Assembly: GCF_900169065.1 (NCBI RefSeq)
Contig: NZ_FXZB01000004.1
Span: forward strand, 1-64,000
Length of the DNA stretch: 64,000 nt
Direction: 5' to 3'
Origin: Brevibacterium aurantiacum
Lineage (GTDB): Bacteria > Actinomycetota > Actinomycetes > Actinomycetales > Brevibacteriaceae
The notes under the pieces are model-generated. The model was not told the DNA's origin and did not search any database. It saw only the letters and a list, made by a program, of their open reading frames with translations. The position numbers were made by a program, and so were the translations under genes. Within the stretch, counting starts at the first letter, position 1. Every line of letters starts with the position of its first letter. Below are positions 36,041 through 44,669 of this stretch, one piece after another.

Positions 36041-37252
36041 TCATCGGTCCAGGATTCTCAGGCGTGTGGGTCTGGCTTCCAGAGGCTCGGGCAGGTTCAG
36101 CGGGCCGCGTCCCGGACTCAGCCGTCCGGCGATGCTCGAATGCGCGGCACCGGTGAGGTTCGGCTCGGTGCCTGCGAGTCCGTTCCAGCTCAGCCATCCG
36201 AGCAGCGCCATAAGGAGGGCTTCTTTGGCACCTTCGGGCAGCCCGAAGGCCTGATCCGTGCTGGTCAGGGTGATGCCGGGGCCGAGCTCCGAGGCCATTC
36301 GTCCCAGCAGCGTCGGGTTCCGGGTGCCCCCGCCGGAGGCGATGACCGTGGTGACGCCGTGTGCGTGGCAGGCATCGGCGACCGTGCGCGCGGTCAGCGC
36401 CGTGACCGTCGCGATGGCATCATGCTCGCCGAGGTGGGTCCTGGGTTCGAGGAATCCATCGAGGTAGTCCGCGTGGAAGAGTTCCTTGCCCGTCGACTTC
36501 GGTGCCGGAAGTTGGTAGTACGGATCGGCCAGCAGCTGCTCGAGCAGCTCCTCATCGACCCGACCGCGTGCGGCCAGCTCCCCGTCACGGTCGAAGCCCG
36601 CCTCCCCTTTGGTGATCCTGCGGGCGAGGATGTCGATGAGTGCATTGGCGGGGCCGGTGTCGAAGGCCAGCGGTGCGCGCTCGGGCGCGAGGACCGTGAT
36701 GTTGGCGATGCCGCCGAGGTTGAGCACCGCAATCGGAGCCTCGACGTCACCGACAAGGAGGCTGTCGAGGATTCCGACGAGCGGGGCGCCCTGCCCACCG
36801 GCGGCAACGTCGCGGGCACGGACGTCGGAGAGTACGGGAGCTCCGGTCGCCTCGGCGATCCATGCCGGTTGGCCGATCTGCAGTGTGGAGGTGACGGCAC
36901 CCTCGGTGATGTCGTGGCGCACGGTCTGCCCGTGGGAGACGATGAGCTCGGCCTCGACTCCGGTTTCGGTGCAGAGGTCGCTGACGGCCTGGGCGCAGAA
37001 GCGGCCCAAGCGGGCATCGACACTGGAGACCAAGGACAGGGGGACGTCGGCAGGCTCGAGCAGACGCAGGATGTCGCGGCGCAGCTGCTGGTCGAATTCG
37101 ACCTCTCGGCTGGCGAGGATGCGGACACCAAGTTCGGAGAGACCAGCCGCCTGGCGGACACTCAGCTCGTCACCGTCATCGTGGATGAAATCAGCGAGGA
37201 CGACGTCGAGGGCATCGGCGGACGTTCCTGTCATCAGGCCGGCGATGATCAT
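36041..37252 (-). CDS. anmK: Anhydro-N-acetylmuramic acid kinase
   Basis: A 403-residue AnmK, which cleaves the 1,6-anhydro ring of anhydro-MurNAc and phosphorylates it to MurNAc-6-P. The N-terminal phosphate loop GLMTGTSADALDVVLADF, SHGQTVRHD, NLGGIANITVLAP, FDTGPANALID and the Gly-rich ASGGGTRNPTLLGRM are all intact. Its ATG overlaps the stop of the GntR regulator gene (ATGA). With murQ and the kinase it gives a complete route from anhydro-MurNAc to GlcNAc-6-P. Confidence 0.95.
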   Translation of the reverse strand: MIIAGLMTGTSADALDVVLADFIHDDGDELSVRQAAGLSELGVRILASREVEFDQQLRRDILRLLEPADVPLSLVSSVDARLGRFCAQAVSDLCTETGVEAELIVSHGQTVRHDITEGAVTSTLQIGQPAWIAEATGAPVLSDVRARDVAAGGQGAPLVGILDSLLVGDVEAPIAVLNLGGIANITVLAPERAPLAFDTGPANALIDILARRITKGEAGFDRDGELAARGRVDEELLEQLLADPYYQLPAPKSTGKELFHADYLDGFLEPRTHLGEHDAIATVTALTARTVADACHAHGVTTVIASGGGTRNPTLLGRMASELGPGITLTSTDQAFGLPEGAKEALLMALLGWLSWNGLAGTEPNLTGAAHSSIAGRLSPGRGPLNLPEPLEARPTRLRILDR

Positions 37253-37971
37253 GGGCGGCCTCCTCCGTGGGTGTCGGGCAGGGTGAGTACGCTGCGGATC
37301 TTGTAGCGATCTCCGCGATAGACCGAGCGAACGAATTCGAAGGGCACGCCGTCGGCTCCTCGGGAGGTGCGTTCGAAGAGCAGTGCCGTTGACTGTTCGG
37401 GAACTCCGAGGATCTTCGCCTCGCCCGCGTCGAGGAGGGTCGGTTCGATCGTCTGCACACTGTGGTTGAGAGAGATGGAGAAGCGCGAGGCCAGCAGTTC
37501 GTAGAACGAACTGTTCTCCAGGTCCGCAGGCTTCAGACCGGGGACGAGGGCGGCGGGGATGTGCAGTTCCTCAAGTGCGAGTGGTTCGTCATCGGCCAGG
37601 CGCAGACGCAGAATTGCGATGACCTCGGCATCATCGTCGATGTGGAGCCTGCGCCCGATGTGGGCGCCGGCCTTGGTCACGTCGAAGGAGACCACGCGCG
37701 ACCCCGGGCGCATACCGCGGGCGACCATGTCTTCTGTGAAGGAGCTCGCTGCCAGTGGCTGGTCGAGTTTCGGGCCGAGGGCGAAGACGCCTGCGCCATG
37801 GCGACGGCGGACGACGCCCTTGGAGACCAGTTCGTCGATGGCGCGGCGCAGGGTCATCCGCGAGATGCCCAGCGCTTCGGCGAGCTGGCGTTCGGGCGGG
37901 AACTGCTCGCCGGCGGCCATCGTCTCAAGGCGGTCGAGGAGCTGATCCCGAATCGAGTGGAATTTGGTCAC
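37249..37971 (-). CDS. GntR/HutC-family regulator of the amino-sugar recycling operon
   Basis: A 240-residue regulator. The N-terminal winged helix has FPPERQLAEALGISRMTLRRAIDEL and VSKGVVRRRHGAGVFAL; residues about 75-235 form a UTRA effector domain that typically binds phosphorylated sugars. I prefer GTG 37971 (MTKFHSIRD) since an upstream GTG at 38013 falls inside a palindrome likely to be the operator. It is the first gene of the anmK-symporter-murQ-kinase operon. By analogy with NagR/DasR, GlcNAc-6-P may be the ligand (inference). Confidence 0.87.
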   Translation of the reverse strand: MTKFHSIRDQLLDRLETMAAGEQFPPERQLAEALGISRMTLRRAIDELVSKGVVRRRHGAGVFALGPKLDQPLAASSFTEDMVARGMRPGSRVVSFDVTKAGAHIGRRLHIDDDAEVIAILRLRLADDEPLALEELHIPAALVPGLKPADLENSSFYELLASRFSISLNHSVQTIEPTLLDAGEAKILGVPEQSTALLFERTSRGADGVPFEFVRSVYRGDRYKIRSVLTLPDTHGGGRP

Positions 37972-38006
37972 GTGACTATTGAGGCATAGGACACACCTGG
38001 AAATCA

Positions 38007-38019
38007 AGACCACTGGTCT
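38007..38019. promoter_or_regulatory. Palindromic operator, GntR-type
   Basis: AGACCACTGGTCT is a perfect 13-bp dyad (AGACCA-C-TGGTCT) between the divergent GntR and YghZ-like genes. It contains the AGACCA/TGGTCT half-sites characteristic of NagR/DasR-like regulators, although in the opposite order to the classical dre element. Confidence 0.6.
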
Positions 38020-38122
38020 GACTTTTACGATTTGAGGACAGATGAGAGGGCATCAGCCGTGTCCGCGGGTACGACTAAGCTGAGGGTCAGCACTCGAGTC
38101 TTTTCCCGCCGCAGGAGGCACC

Positions 38123-39163
38123 GTGTATCAAGCAGCCGATGACCGCTACGAATCGATGAGCTATCGCCCGGTCGGTCGCTCCGGACTCGTCCTCCCCGCC
38201 CTGTCGTTGGGGCTGTGGCACAACTTCGGCGATGATGTTGCCTTCCAGAATCAGCGTGACATCGTGCGCCGGGCCTTCGACTTAGGCATCACCCACTTCG
38301 ACCTCGCGAACAACTACGGTCCACCTCCCGGCTCGGCCGAGACCAACTTCGGGCGACTGCTGCGCGAAGATCTCCATCCCTACCGCGACGAGCTCATCAT
38401 CTCGACCAAGGCCGGGTGGGCGATGCATCCCGGCCCTTACGGCGGACCGGGCGGCAGCCGCAAATACCTGTTGGCCAGTCTCGACGCCTCGCTGAAGCGG
38501 CTCGGCCTCGACTATGTCGACATCTTCTACTCTCACCGCCCCGATGCCTCGACTCCCCTCGAGGAGACCATCGGCGCCCTCGACACCGCGGTGCGTTCGG
38601 GCCGTGCCCTCTACGCCGGCATCTCCTCATATTCGGCCGCCGACACAGCCCGCGCCTCGGCGCTGGCGAAGGAGCTGGGCACTCCGCTGCTCATCCACCA
38701 ACCCTCGTATTCGATGTTCAACCGGTGGATCGAATCCGATGGCCTCCTCGATACGACCGATTCCGAGGGGCTGGGCGTCATCGCGTTCTCCCCACTCGCA
38801 CAGGGTCTGCTCACCGACAAATACCTCGGCGGAGTTCCCGAAGAGTCACGGGCAGGAAAGTCCACTCCTTCGTTCAAGGATGGCTTCCTCTCCGAGGACA
38901 ACCTCGAGCGCATTCGCGGGCTGAATGATCTCGCCGAAGCTCGCGGTCAGTCACTGGCACAGATGGCGCTGAGCTGGGCGCTGCGCGATGATCGTGTGTC
39001 CTCTCTTGTCATCGGTTCCAGCCGGGTCGCCCAGCTCGAACACAATGTCGCGGCGCTGAATTCGGAACCATTCAGCGCCGAGGAACTGGCCGCCATCGAT
39101 ACGTTCGCCGTCGATTCCGGCGTCGACATCTGGGGAGATGCCCGCCGCAGCACTCAGGAGTGA
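38123..39163 (+). CDS. YghZ-like aldo/keto reductase
   Basis: A 346-residue aldo/keto reductase close to L-glyceraldehyde 3-phosphate reductase YghZ. Catalytic Asp/Tyr are in THFDLANNYGPPPGSAE, Lys in IISTKAGW and His in FYSHRPDASTPLEET. The GWAMHPGPYG loop is typical of this subgroup. NADPH contacts are at VIGSSRVAQLEHN. GTG 38123 is the start. It faces away from the GntR gene across the candidate operator and could be under the same control. Confidence 0.88.
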   Translation: MYQAADDRYESMSYRPVGRSGLVLPALSLGLWHNFGDDVAFQNQRDIVRRAFDLGITHFDLANNYGPPPGSAETNFGRLLREDLHPYRDELIISTKAGWAMHPGPYGGPGGSRKYLLASLDASLKRLGLDYVDIFYSHRPDASTPLEETIGALDTAVRSGRALYAGISSYSAADTARASALAKELGTPLLIHQPSYSMFNRWIESDGLLDTTDSEGLGVIAFSPLAQGLLTDKYLGGVPEESRAGKSTPSFKDGFLSEDNLERIRGLNDLAEARGQSLAQMALSWALRDDRVSSLVIGSSRVAQLEHNVAALNSEPFSAEELAAIDTFAVDSGVDIWGDARRSTQE

Positions 39164-39209
39164 AACTCGACGAGAGCCGAGCACGGGGCGAGAAACGCCT
39201 GCAGTCGCG

Positions 39210-40349
39210 TCATTCGTGGGCGGCTTCGAGCAGGACCCCGGTGTGTGGGGCCCAGCGCGGTCGGAATGCATAGACGCAGGCCAGCCGCACGAGTGCTGAG
39301 CGCTCATAGGTGCGGACCCGGTCTGGATCCAGTCCGCTCGCCGAGGTGATCCGAGAGATCTCCCCGATCACCACCTCGGCGTCGTCCTGGGTCCAGATCC
39401 CCTGGTGACTGCGCCACTGCGCGTGCGCGCGCAGGTTGCCCAGGTCGAGTTCGCGTTCGCCGAGGCAGGCCGTGTCGACGTCGAGCAGTCCGGGTCCGGC
39501 CACCGGATCCCACATGACCTGCTTGTCATGGAGGTCGCGGTGGATCGGACCCCAGTTCCGCTCCCCCGCCGAGGAATTGTTCCCGTCTGCCAAGGACGCG
39601 CCGTCGCTGAGGAGGTCGGCGCTGACCTGCGTGATCAGAGCATCAACCTCGGCGAGCTTCTCTCCGAGGTGGACGCGGGCACGATCGCGCCACTCGTTGA
39701 GCACCTGCACTTCCGAGCTCGCCGAATGGACCGGCATCGACGGCATCGCCGCAGCAATCGTGTTCGTCGCGGCACTCGTGTCCGCTCCAGCAGTCATGTC
39801 CGTCTCAGTGGTCGTGTCGGTCGTGGATGCGGCGAGCGCCCAAGCGTCGAGAGCTTCAGCCCAGGCACGCGACCAATCAGCACCCAAGCGCTGTGGATCA
39901 TGGAGTTCGACGCCCGGCAGTGCACTGAGGACGACGGTCGAATCATCCGCGGTGAGCACGGTCGGCAATGCGAAGCCGTTCCGGAACGCTTCGGCCCGGT
40001 CCTGTCCGGCGACGATTCCATCCGCTTTGGACGAGCGCACGCATTTGGCGAAGCGTCCATCGGCCAGGCGGATCACGGCTCTCTTCCCCGGCCGATGCGA
40101 GACCACGCGGTTCCCAGCGGTGCCGAGCAGTCGCTCGAGTCCCGGCAGCTTCGAGTCTCTGCCTTCCTCGAGCATGTCCACTCGACCGTTGCTGAGGAAC
40201 CCTGACCTGATCGCAGACCCGTGCTGAGCTTCGAGCGCGATCCGACCTCGGCTGGCGGGCCAGGCACGGCACACAGTCCACTTCTGGCCTTCGATCGTGA
40301 CGAATTCGGGGATGTCAGACACCGTTTGTGCCGCAGGTCCTGGCGTCAT
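39210..40349 (-). CDS. APH-fold phosphotransferase, second of a pair (HRDLHDKQ variant)
   Basis: A 379-residue kinase-like protein at the end of the six-gene glycosyltransferase operon. The catalytic loop is HRDLHDKQVMW (H270), with Gln where aminoglycoside phosphotransferases have Asn, and the metal-binding strand is GLLDVDTACLG. An Ala/Thr-rich insertion (about 174-200) lies before it. The N-terminal lobe is divergent. Its ATG overlaps the stop of the sister kinase (ATGA). The Q variant also occurs in maltokinases, so a sugar or sugar-lipid acceptor is possible. The acceptor is unknown. Confidence 0.72.
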   Translation of the reverse strand: MTPGPAAQTVSDIPEFVTIEGQKWTVCRAWPASRGRIALEAQHGSAIRSGFLSNGRVDMLEEGRDSKLPGLERLLGTAGNRVVSHRPGKRAVIRLADGRFAKCVRSSKADGIVAGQDRAEAFRNGFALPTVLTADDSTVVLSALPGVELHDPQRLGADWSRAWAEALDAWALAASTTDTTTETDMTAGADTSAATNTIAAAMPSMPVHSASSEVQVLNEWRDRARVHLGEKLAEVDALITQVSADLLSDGASLADGNNSSAGERNWGPIHRDLHDKQVMWDPVAGPGLLDVDTACLGERELDLGNLRAHAQWRSHQGIWTQDDAEVVIGEISRITSASGLDPDRVRTYERSALVRLACVYAFRPRWAPHTGVLLEAAHE

Positions 40350-41614
40350 TTCGACACCCGGCTCGCGTTCGCGGACAGAGCCTGCTGAGCTGCATTGATG
40401 GTCTGCATTGTGGCCTGCTGCCAATCCGGTCGGCATGTGCGCCACGGTTCGACGGCCGTGACGAGCATGGCCCAGGCGGCCCATGCCTCCACATCGACAT
40501 CGACTCCGCCTGCTGCTCGGTAGCCGTCGAGGAACCCGGCCTCGAGTGACGTGCCTTCCTCGTCGGTGCGTCGCCGACAGGCGGCCACCCAGCGGCCAAG
40601 GTCCATCCCGACAGGGCCGACACCGGCCCGGTCGAGATCGATGATGCGGCATTCCGAATGACCGACAAGCACCTGGTCGGGGCTGAGGTCCCCATGAATC
40701 GCACGGGCGCCGCCATCGGCTGCAGCACCGGTGAGGGGTTCGTTCCCGATCCGCTGTCGAAGCTCCCGGACGATGTCCTGGACGGACCTGCCCACTTCGG
40801 GCAGCAGCTGCGCCAGCAGCGTCGCGGTTTCCTCGGCTTGATCAAACGGCGATGGAGAGGAACCGGAGACCACCTCGGCGGGGGTGTGGCGGTGAAGTTC
40901 TGCGATGATGACTCCCACTTCCTCGGCCACAGCGAGGTCGGGAGACGTCTCCAGGTCACCCGTCCCCCACCAGGGAGAGCCCACAGCCGTTCCTTTGCTG
41001 CCGATGGGTTCGACAGGGAGGGTCGGCAGACCCCAATCGGTCCACTGTTTGGCGGTCTCGACCAGGTGCTGCTGGGAGCGGGTGCCGATGCGAATGAACT
41101 CGGGAGCCCCCGCGTGCTCTGGCGAATGTTTGAGCAGAACTCTCCGTCCGGGGTTGTAGCCGATGACATCGATCTCACCGTTCAACCGCGCAATCGCGCG
41201 AGCAGTCTCCTTCCCCAGCTTCGAATCCGCCGCCACCGATCCACTCAGCAGCACACTGCCGGTGGCACCGGCGGATCGTGGTTCGCTGCATTCGTGCACA
41301 GTGATCGTCTCATCGTGCCGGGCAGCCCGCCTGCGAATATTGACGAGCTTGTCAGCGCTGGTCACAACCGCAGTCCACCCCCAGTCCTCAAGCCCGCCGA
41401 GGCGGCTCCCGGCTTCCCGCGACCAGGACACGATGGCATTGCGACCGGGTTTGACGCGGATGCGGTTGGGCACGACGGGAAAGCCTAAGCGCTGCGAGAG
41501 TGCCTCGGCTGATCTGAGCTCGGTCACGTACGGCAGGTTCGCGAACTCCGCCGTTGCCTCATCGAGTTCTGCCGTTGCCTCATCATCGATTCCATGAAGG
41601 TCCGTCATGGTCAC
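40346..41614 (-). CDS. APH-fold phosphotransferase, first of a pair (HGDLSPDQ variant)
   Basis: A 422-residue kinase-like protein. The catalytic loop is AIHGDLSPDQVLV (H307), again with Gln in place of Asn, and the metal site is CRIIDLDRAGVGP. It has a longer N-terminal region with a beta-rich lobe. I choose GTG 41614: it overlaps the ABC-transporter stop (GTGA) and has AGGAGG seven bases upstream; an ATG six bases later is less well placed. It is followed by a paralogous kinase, so the operon encodes two related phosphotransferases of unknown acceptor. Confidence 0.74.
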   Translation of the reverse strand: MTMTDLHGIDDEATAELDEATAEFANLPYVTELRSAEALSQRLGFPVVPNRIRVKPGRNAIVSWSREAGSRLGGLEDWGWTAVVTSADKLVNIRRRAARHDETITVHECSEPRSAGATGSVLLSGSVAADSKLGKETARAIARLNGEIDVIGYNPGRRVLLKHSPEHAGAPEFIRIGTRSQQHLVETAKQWTDWGLPTLPVEPIGSKGTAVGSPWWGTGDLETSPDLAVAEEVGVIIAELHRHTPAEVVSGSSPSPFDQAEETATLLAQLLPEVGRSVQDIVRELRQRIGNEPLTGAAADGGARAIHGDLSPDQVLVGHSECRIIDLDRAGVGPVGMDLGRWVAACRRRTDEEGTSLEAGFLDGYRAAGGVDVDVEAWAAWAMLVTAVEPWRTCRPDWQQATMQTINAAQQALSANASRVSK

Positions 41615-43497
41615 GCCCTTACCTCCTGAGGAATATTTCCCATCTGGGAATCTTCGGCCTGTGTGCGCATCCACTCGGCGACGCGTGTGCCGGGATTGCC
41701 TGCCAGCTCGCTCGGCGATCCGTCTTCGACGATCTGTCCGTCTTCGAGCCACAGCACCCGGTCGAGGCCGCGGATCATGGCCAGATCGTGAGTGATGACG
41801 ATGCTGGTGCGCCCTTCGGTCAGCATGGAGACCGAGTCTGTGACCTGTCCCCGGGTCGCCGGGTCGAGGCCCGAGGTCGCTTCGTCGAAGACGACGACGG
41901 GGGCGTCGCGCACCAATGCCCTGGCGATGGCCAGGCGCTGGCGCTGCCCACCGGAGAGGGTGTCGCCGCGGTTGCCCAACACGGTGTCGTAACCGTCGGG
42001 CAGTCCTTGGATGAAATCATCGGCTGAGGCGGCACGGGCCGCGGCCTCCACCTCGGCGTCGGTGGCATCCAAGCGACCGTAGCGGATGTTCTCCCGCACG
42101 GTCGCGGCGAACAGCACCGATTCCTGCAGAAGCACGGACATGCTCGACCGCAGGGAGGCTCTGGTGACGTTGTGGGTGCCGTAGCCGTCGATGAAGATCG
42201 ATCCCGATTCCGGCTGCGAGAGCCTCAGCAGGTAGCTCATCAGTGTGGATTTCCCGGCCCCTGAGGCGCCGAGGATTCCGACCTTCTGACCCGCGGGAAT
42301 GAGCAGATTGAGATCATCGAACAACGGGTTTCCATGACCATCGGTCGAGGTGATGCGGTCGAAGACGACATCACCGGCAACGGGTCCCATGGTGAGCGCA
42401 CCGGGGGCGTCGGCAATCTCGATCGGTTCGTCGAGGAGGTCCGCGATCCGCTCCCCCGATGCGGTGGCGCGGGCGATCCGGCCGGTGTATTTGGCCATAT
42501 CGCGCAGCGGCTTCATCGCGATCTTGAGGTACATGAGGAACAGCACCAGATCGCCCGGGGACATGGCCCCACGCAGCACCTGATAGCTGCCGAAGATGAG
42601 CACGAGAGCCTGGGAGATGCCGACGAGCACATCGGTCGAGCGCTCGAGGCCGGCGGCGAGGCGACGTGCCCGCACTCCCGCCTTGAGTGCGCGTTCGTTG
42701 CCGTTGGCGAATTCGCGTGCCACTGTGCCTTCGAGACCGTAGGCCTGGACGACGCGGATGGCGCCGAGGGCCTCAGCAGCGGAGCCGACGAGCCTGCCTT
42801 CGCCCTTACGGGTCGAACGCGAAGCCGTCGTGATCTTCGGGGTCGCGATCTTCGAGAGCACCCCGTAGATCGCGGCCGTGATGAGCACGATGGCGCTGAG
42901 GATCGGGTCGAGGATGACCATGACGACGAGGAGGACGGCCAGGGTGATGACGTTGCCCACCAGCGGAAGACCGGCCGTCACCGCCACTTCCTGGAGGCGT
43001 CCGATATCGCCGACGAGGCGCTGAGAGGTGTCTCCGATCGAGGCCCGCGAGTGGTACTTCAGCGACAGGGCCTGCACATGTTCGAAGACCCGTGAGCGCA
43101 GCTGGGTCGCAACCCGGGCGCCGACGAGTGCGAAGCAGATGGTCGAGGCATAGTTCGCCACGGCCCTGCCCGCCACGATGACCGCCAGACCGATCGCGGC
43201 GGCGGCCAGGGTCATCCCGACGTTGGATCCGACGCCGATGGTCGGCCCGATCTCTGCGCCCAGGGCAGAGGTCACCGCATCAATGGCGATCTTGAGCGGC
43301 CAGGGTTCGAGGATGCGGAAGATGACGTCGCAGAACAGTGCGGCCAGCCCGCCGAGGATGAGCCACTTGTGCTGGCCCAGGTGCGGGGTGAGGATTCGCA
43401 GGGTTCGCTTCAGTGCCCCGGGCGAGATCTTCGTCCGGGACTTCTTCGACTGCGAAGCCTGCTGCGACTTCTGCTCTGGTTGTGGGGTCTGACTCAT
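41611..43497 (-). CDS. ABCB-type ABC exporter (fused permease-ATPase half transporter)
   Basis: A 628-residue half transporter. Residues about 30-330 form a six-span type-1 exporter domain, preceded by a Gln/Ser/Lys-rich cytosolic tail. The ATPase domain has Walker A GASGAGKST, Q-loop VLLQESVLFAATVRENIRYG, signature LSGGQRQRLAIARAL, Walker B VVVFDEATSGLD and switch His in IVITHD, all intact. As a homodimer it would flip or export a lipid- or sugar-linked product across the membrane. Start ATG 43497 overlaps the preceding glycosyltransferase stop by four bases. Confidence 0.9.
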   Translation of the reverse strand: MSQTPQPEQKSQQASQSKKSRTKISPGALKRTLRILTPHLGQHKWLILGGLAALFCDVIFRILEPWPLKIAIDAVTSALGAEIGPTIGVGSNVGMTLAAAAIGLAVIVAGRAVANYASTICFALVGARVATQLRSRVFEHVQALSLKYHSRASIGDTSQRLVGDIGRLQEVAVTAGLPLVGNVITLAVLLVVMVILDPILSAIVLITAAIYGVLSKIATPKITTASRSTRKGEGRLVGSAAEALGAIRVVQAYGLEGTVAREFANGNERALKAGVRARRLAAGLERSTDVLVGISQALVLIFGSYQVLRGAMSPGDLVLFLMYLKIAMKPLRDMAKYTGRIARATASGERIADLLDEPIEIADAPGALTMGPVAGDVVFDRITSTDGHGNPLFDDLNLLIPAGQKVGILGASGAGKSTLMSYLLRLSQPESGSIFIDGYGTHNVTRASLRSSMSVLLQESVLFAATVRENIRYGRLDATDAEVEAAARAASADDFIQGLPDGYDTVLGNRGDTLSGGQRQRLAIARALVRDAPVVVFDEATSGLDPATRGQVTDSVSMLTEGRTSIVITHDLAMIRGLDRVLWLEDGQIVEDGSPSELAGNPGTRVAEWMRTQAEDSQMGNIPQEVRA

Positions 43498-44669
43498 ACC
43501 GGCTCCATGACGAACGGTTCCAGGATCTCCTGGCACCGGCTGGTCCACGAATGATGGGCCAGGGCTTCGGATCGGGCGGCAGCACCCATACGATGACGCA
43601 CTTCGGCGTCGTCGATGAGGTTCTGCAGGGCAGCACTCAGGGCACCGGTGTCATCGGCGGGCACCAGTGTCGCGGCATCTGTGCCTTCGAGAACTGCGGG
43701 AATCGATCCCACGGCTGAAGCGACGATGGGCAGCCCTGCGGCGAGGTACTCGTAGATCTTCAGCGGTGAGAAGTAGTTCTCCCCCGCCGGGTACGGGGCC
43801 ACGGCGATATCGAAGGTGCGCAGGTGCGCCGGGATCTCTTCGGGGGCCAGCGCACCGTGGAAGGTCACGCGACCGCCGAGGCGACGGGCCTTCGCCTGCT
43901 GTTGCAGAGCCTCCGATTCCGGCCCATGCCCGAGGATGTCGAGATGGAAGTTTCCCTGCAGCCCCGCGCAGGCCTCGATCAGTCGATCAGTGCCGTGCCA
44001 GGGTTTGAGGGTTCCCACGAATCCGATCCGCACCGCACGGCTGCCTGATGCGTCCCGGGCGGTCGCGGTGGGGGTGATCCGGTCCGTGTTCACACCGTTG
44101 GGGACGACCGAGACATCGCTCAGACCCGGGTAGTCCCGGTTCACCCAGCCGGCGACCGCATCACTGACGCAGACGATCCGCTCGGCTCCGACGAAGCTGT
44201 GGGCCGTGGTCCGAGCCGCGTGCTCGTCGTGGACGAGCCCACGATGCTGCTTCTGCTCAGCGAGCAGCGGTGCGTTGACCTCAAGGACCAATGGCGCGCC
44301 GAGGCGGCTGCTGATTTCGGCTCCGGCCGTGGAGAACAGCGAATACCGTTCATAGACGAGGTCAAAGCCCTGGTCGGCTCCCGCATCCGGATCGGAAACG
44401 GTGTCGACGACCATATCGGCGAGCATGTCGGACAGGCGCATGAGGGCGATCTCGCGTTGGCTTCGGTCCAGTCCGCGTGGCACCTCGAGCCGGGTGATGT
44501 CGACGTCGGCGAGGTCGGCTGGGATGTCGTCATCGGTGCGGGTGCAGAAGATGCTGACCTCGTGGCCGAGGCTCCTGAAGGTGCGGACGACTTCCTGCAC
44601 GTGGACGCTCGCGCCCTTGGTGCCGAAGACTCCGATGCCCGGGTCGAGCAGAATGTAGGCGATTCTCAT
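43494..44669 (-). CDS. GT4-family glycosyltransferase (second)
   Basis: A 391-residue GT-B enzyme. The N-terminal acceptor domain has GIGVFGTKGASVHVQEVVRTF; the C-terminal nucleotide-sugar domain has IGFVGTLKPWHGTDRLIEA and the EX7E-like donor motif region in YPAGENYFSPLKIYEYLAAG. The sugar and acceptor are unknown. Both ends overlap neighbours by four bases (upstream GT4, downstream exporter), so its product is probably made in stoichiometric amounts with them. Confidence 0.85.
   Translation of the reverse strand: MRIAYILLDPGIGVFGTKGASVHVQEVVRTFRSLGHEVSIFCTRTDDDIPADLADVDITRLEVPRGLDRSQREIALMRLSDMLADMVVDTVSDPDAGADQGFDLVYERYSLFSTAGAEISSRLGAPLVLEVNAPLLAEQKQHRGLVHDEHAARTTAHSFVGAERIVCVSDAVAGWVNRDYPGLSDVSVVPNGVNTDRITPTATARDASGSRAVRIGFVGTLKPWHGTDRLIEACAGLQGNFHLDILGHGPESEALQQQAKARRLGGRVTFHGALAPEEIPAHLRTFDIAVAPYPAGENYFSPLKIYEYLAAGLPIVASAVGSIPAVLEGTDAATLVPADDTGALSAALQNLIDDAEVRHRMGAAARSEALAHHSWTSRCQEILEPFVMEPV

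Noticed and set aside
35489-37306. 605-codon plus-strand frame across the symporter and anmK genes
   Set aside because: It crosses two unrelated well-supported minus-strand genes and is compositionally a shadow.
39210-41614. Calling the two APH-fold genes aminoglycoside resistance genes
   Set aside because: The fold and HxD loop are present but the N-to-Q change and the operon context do not support a specific antibiotic substrate.
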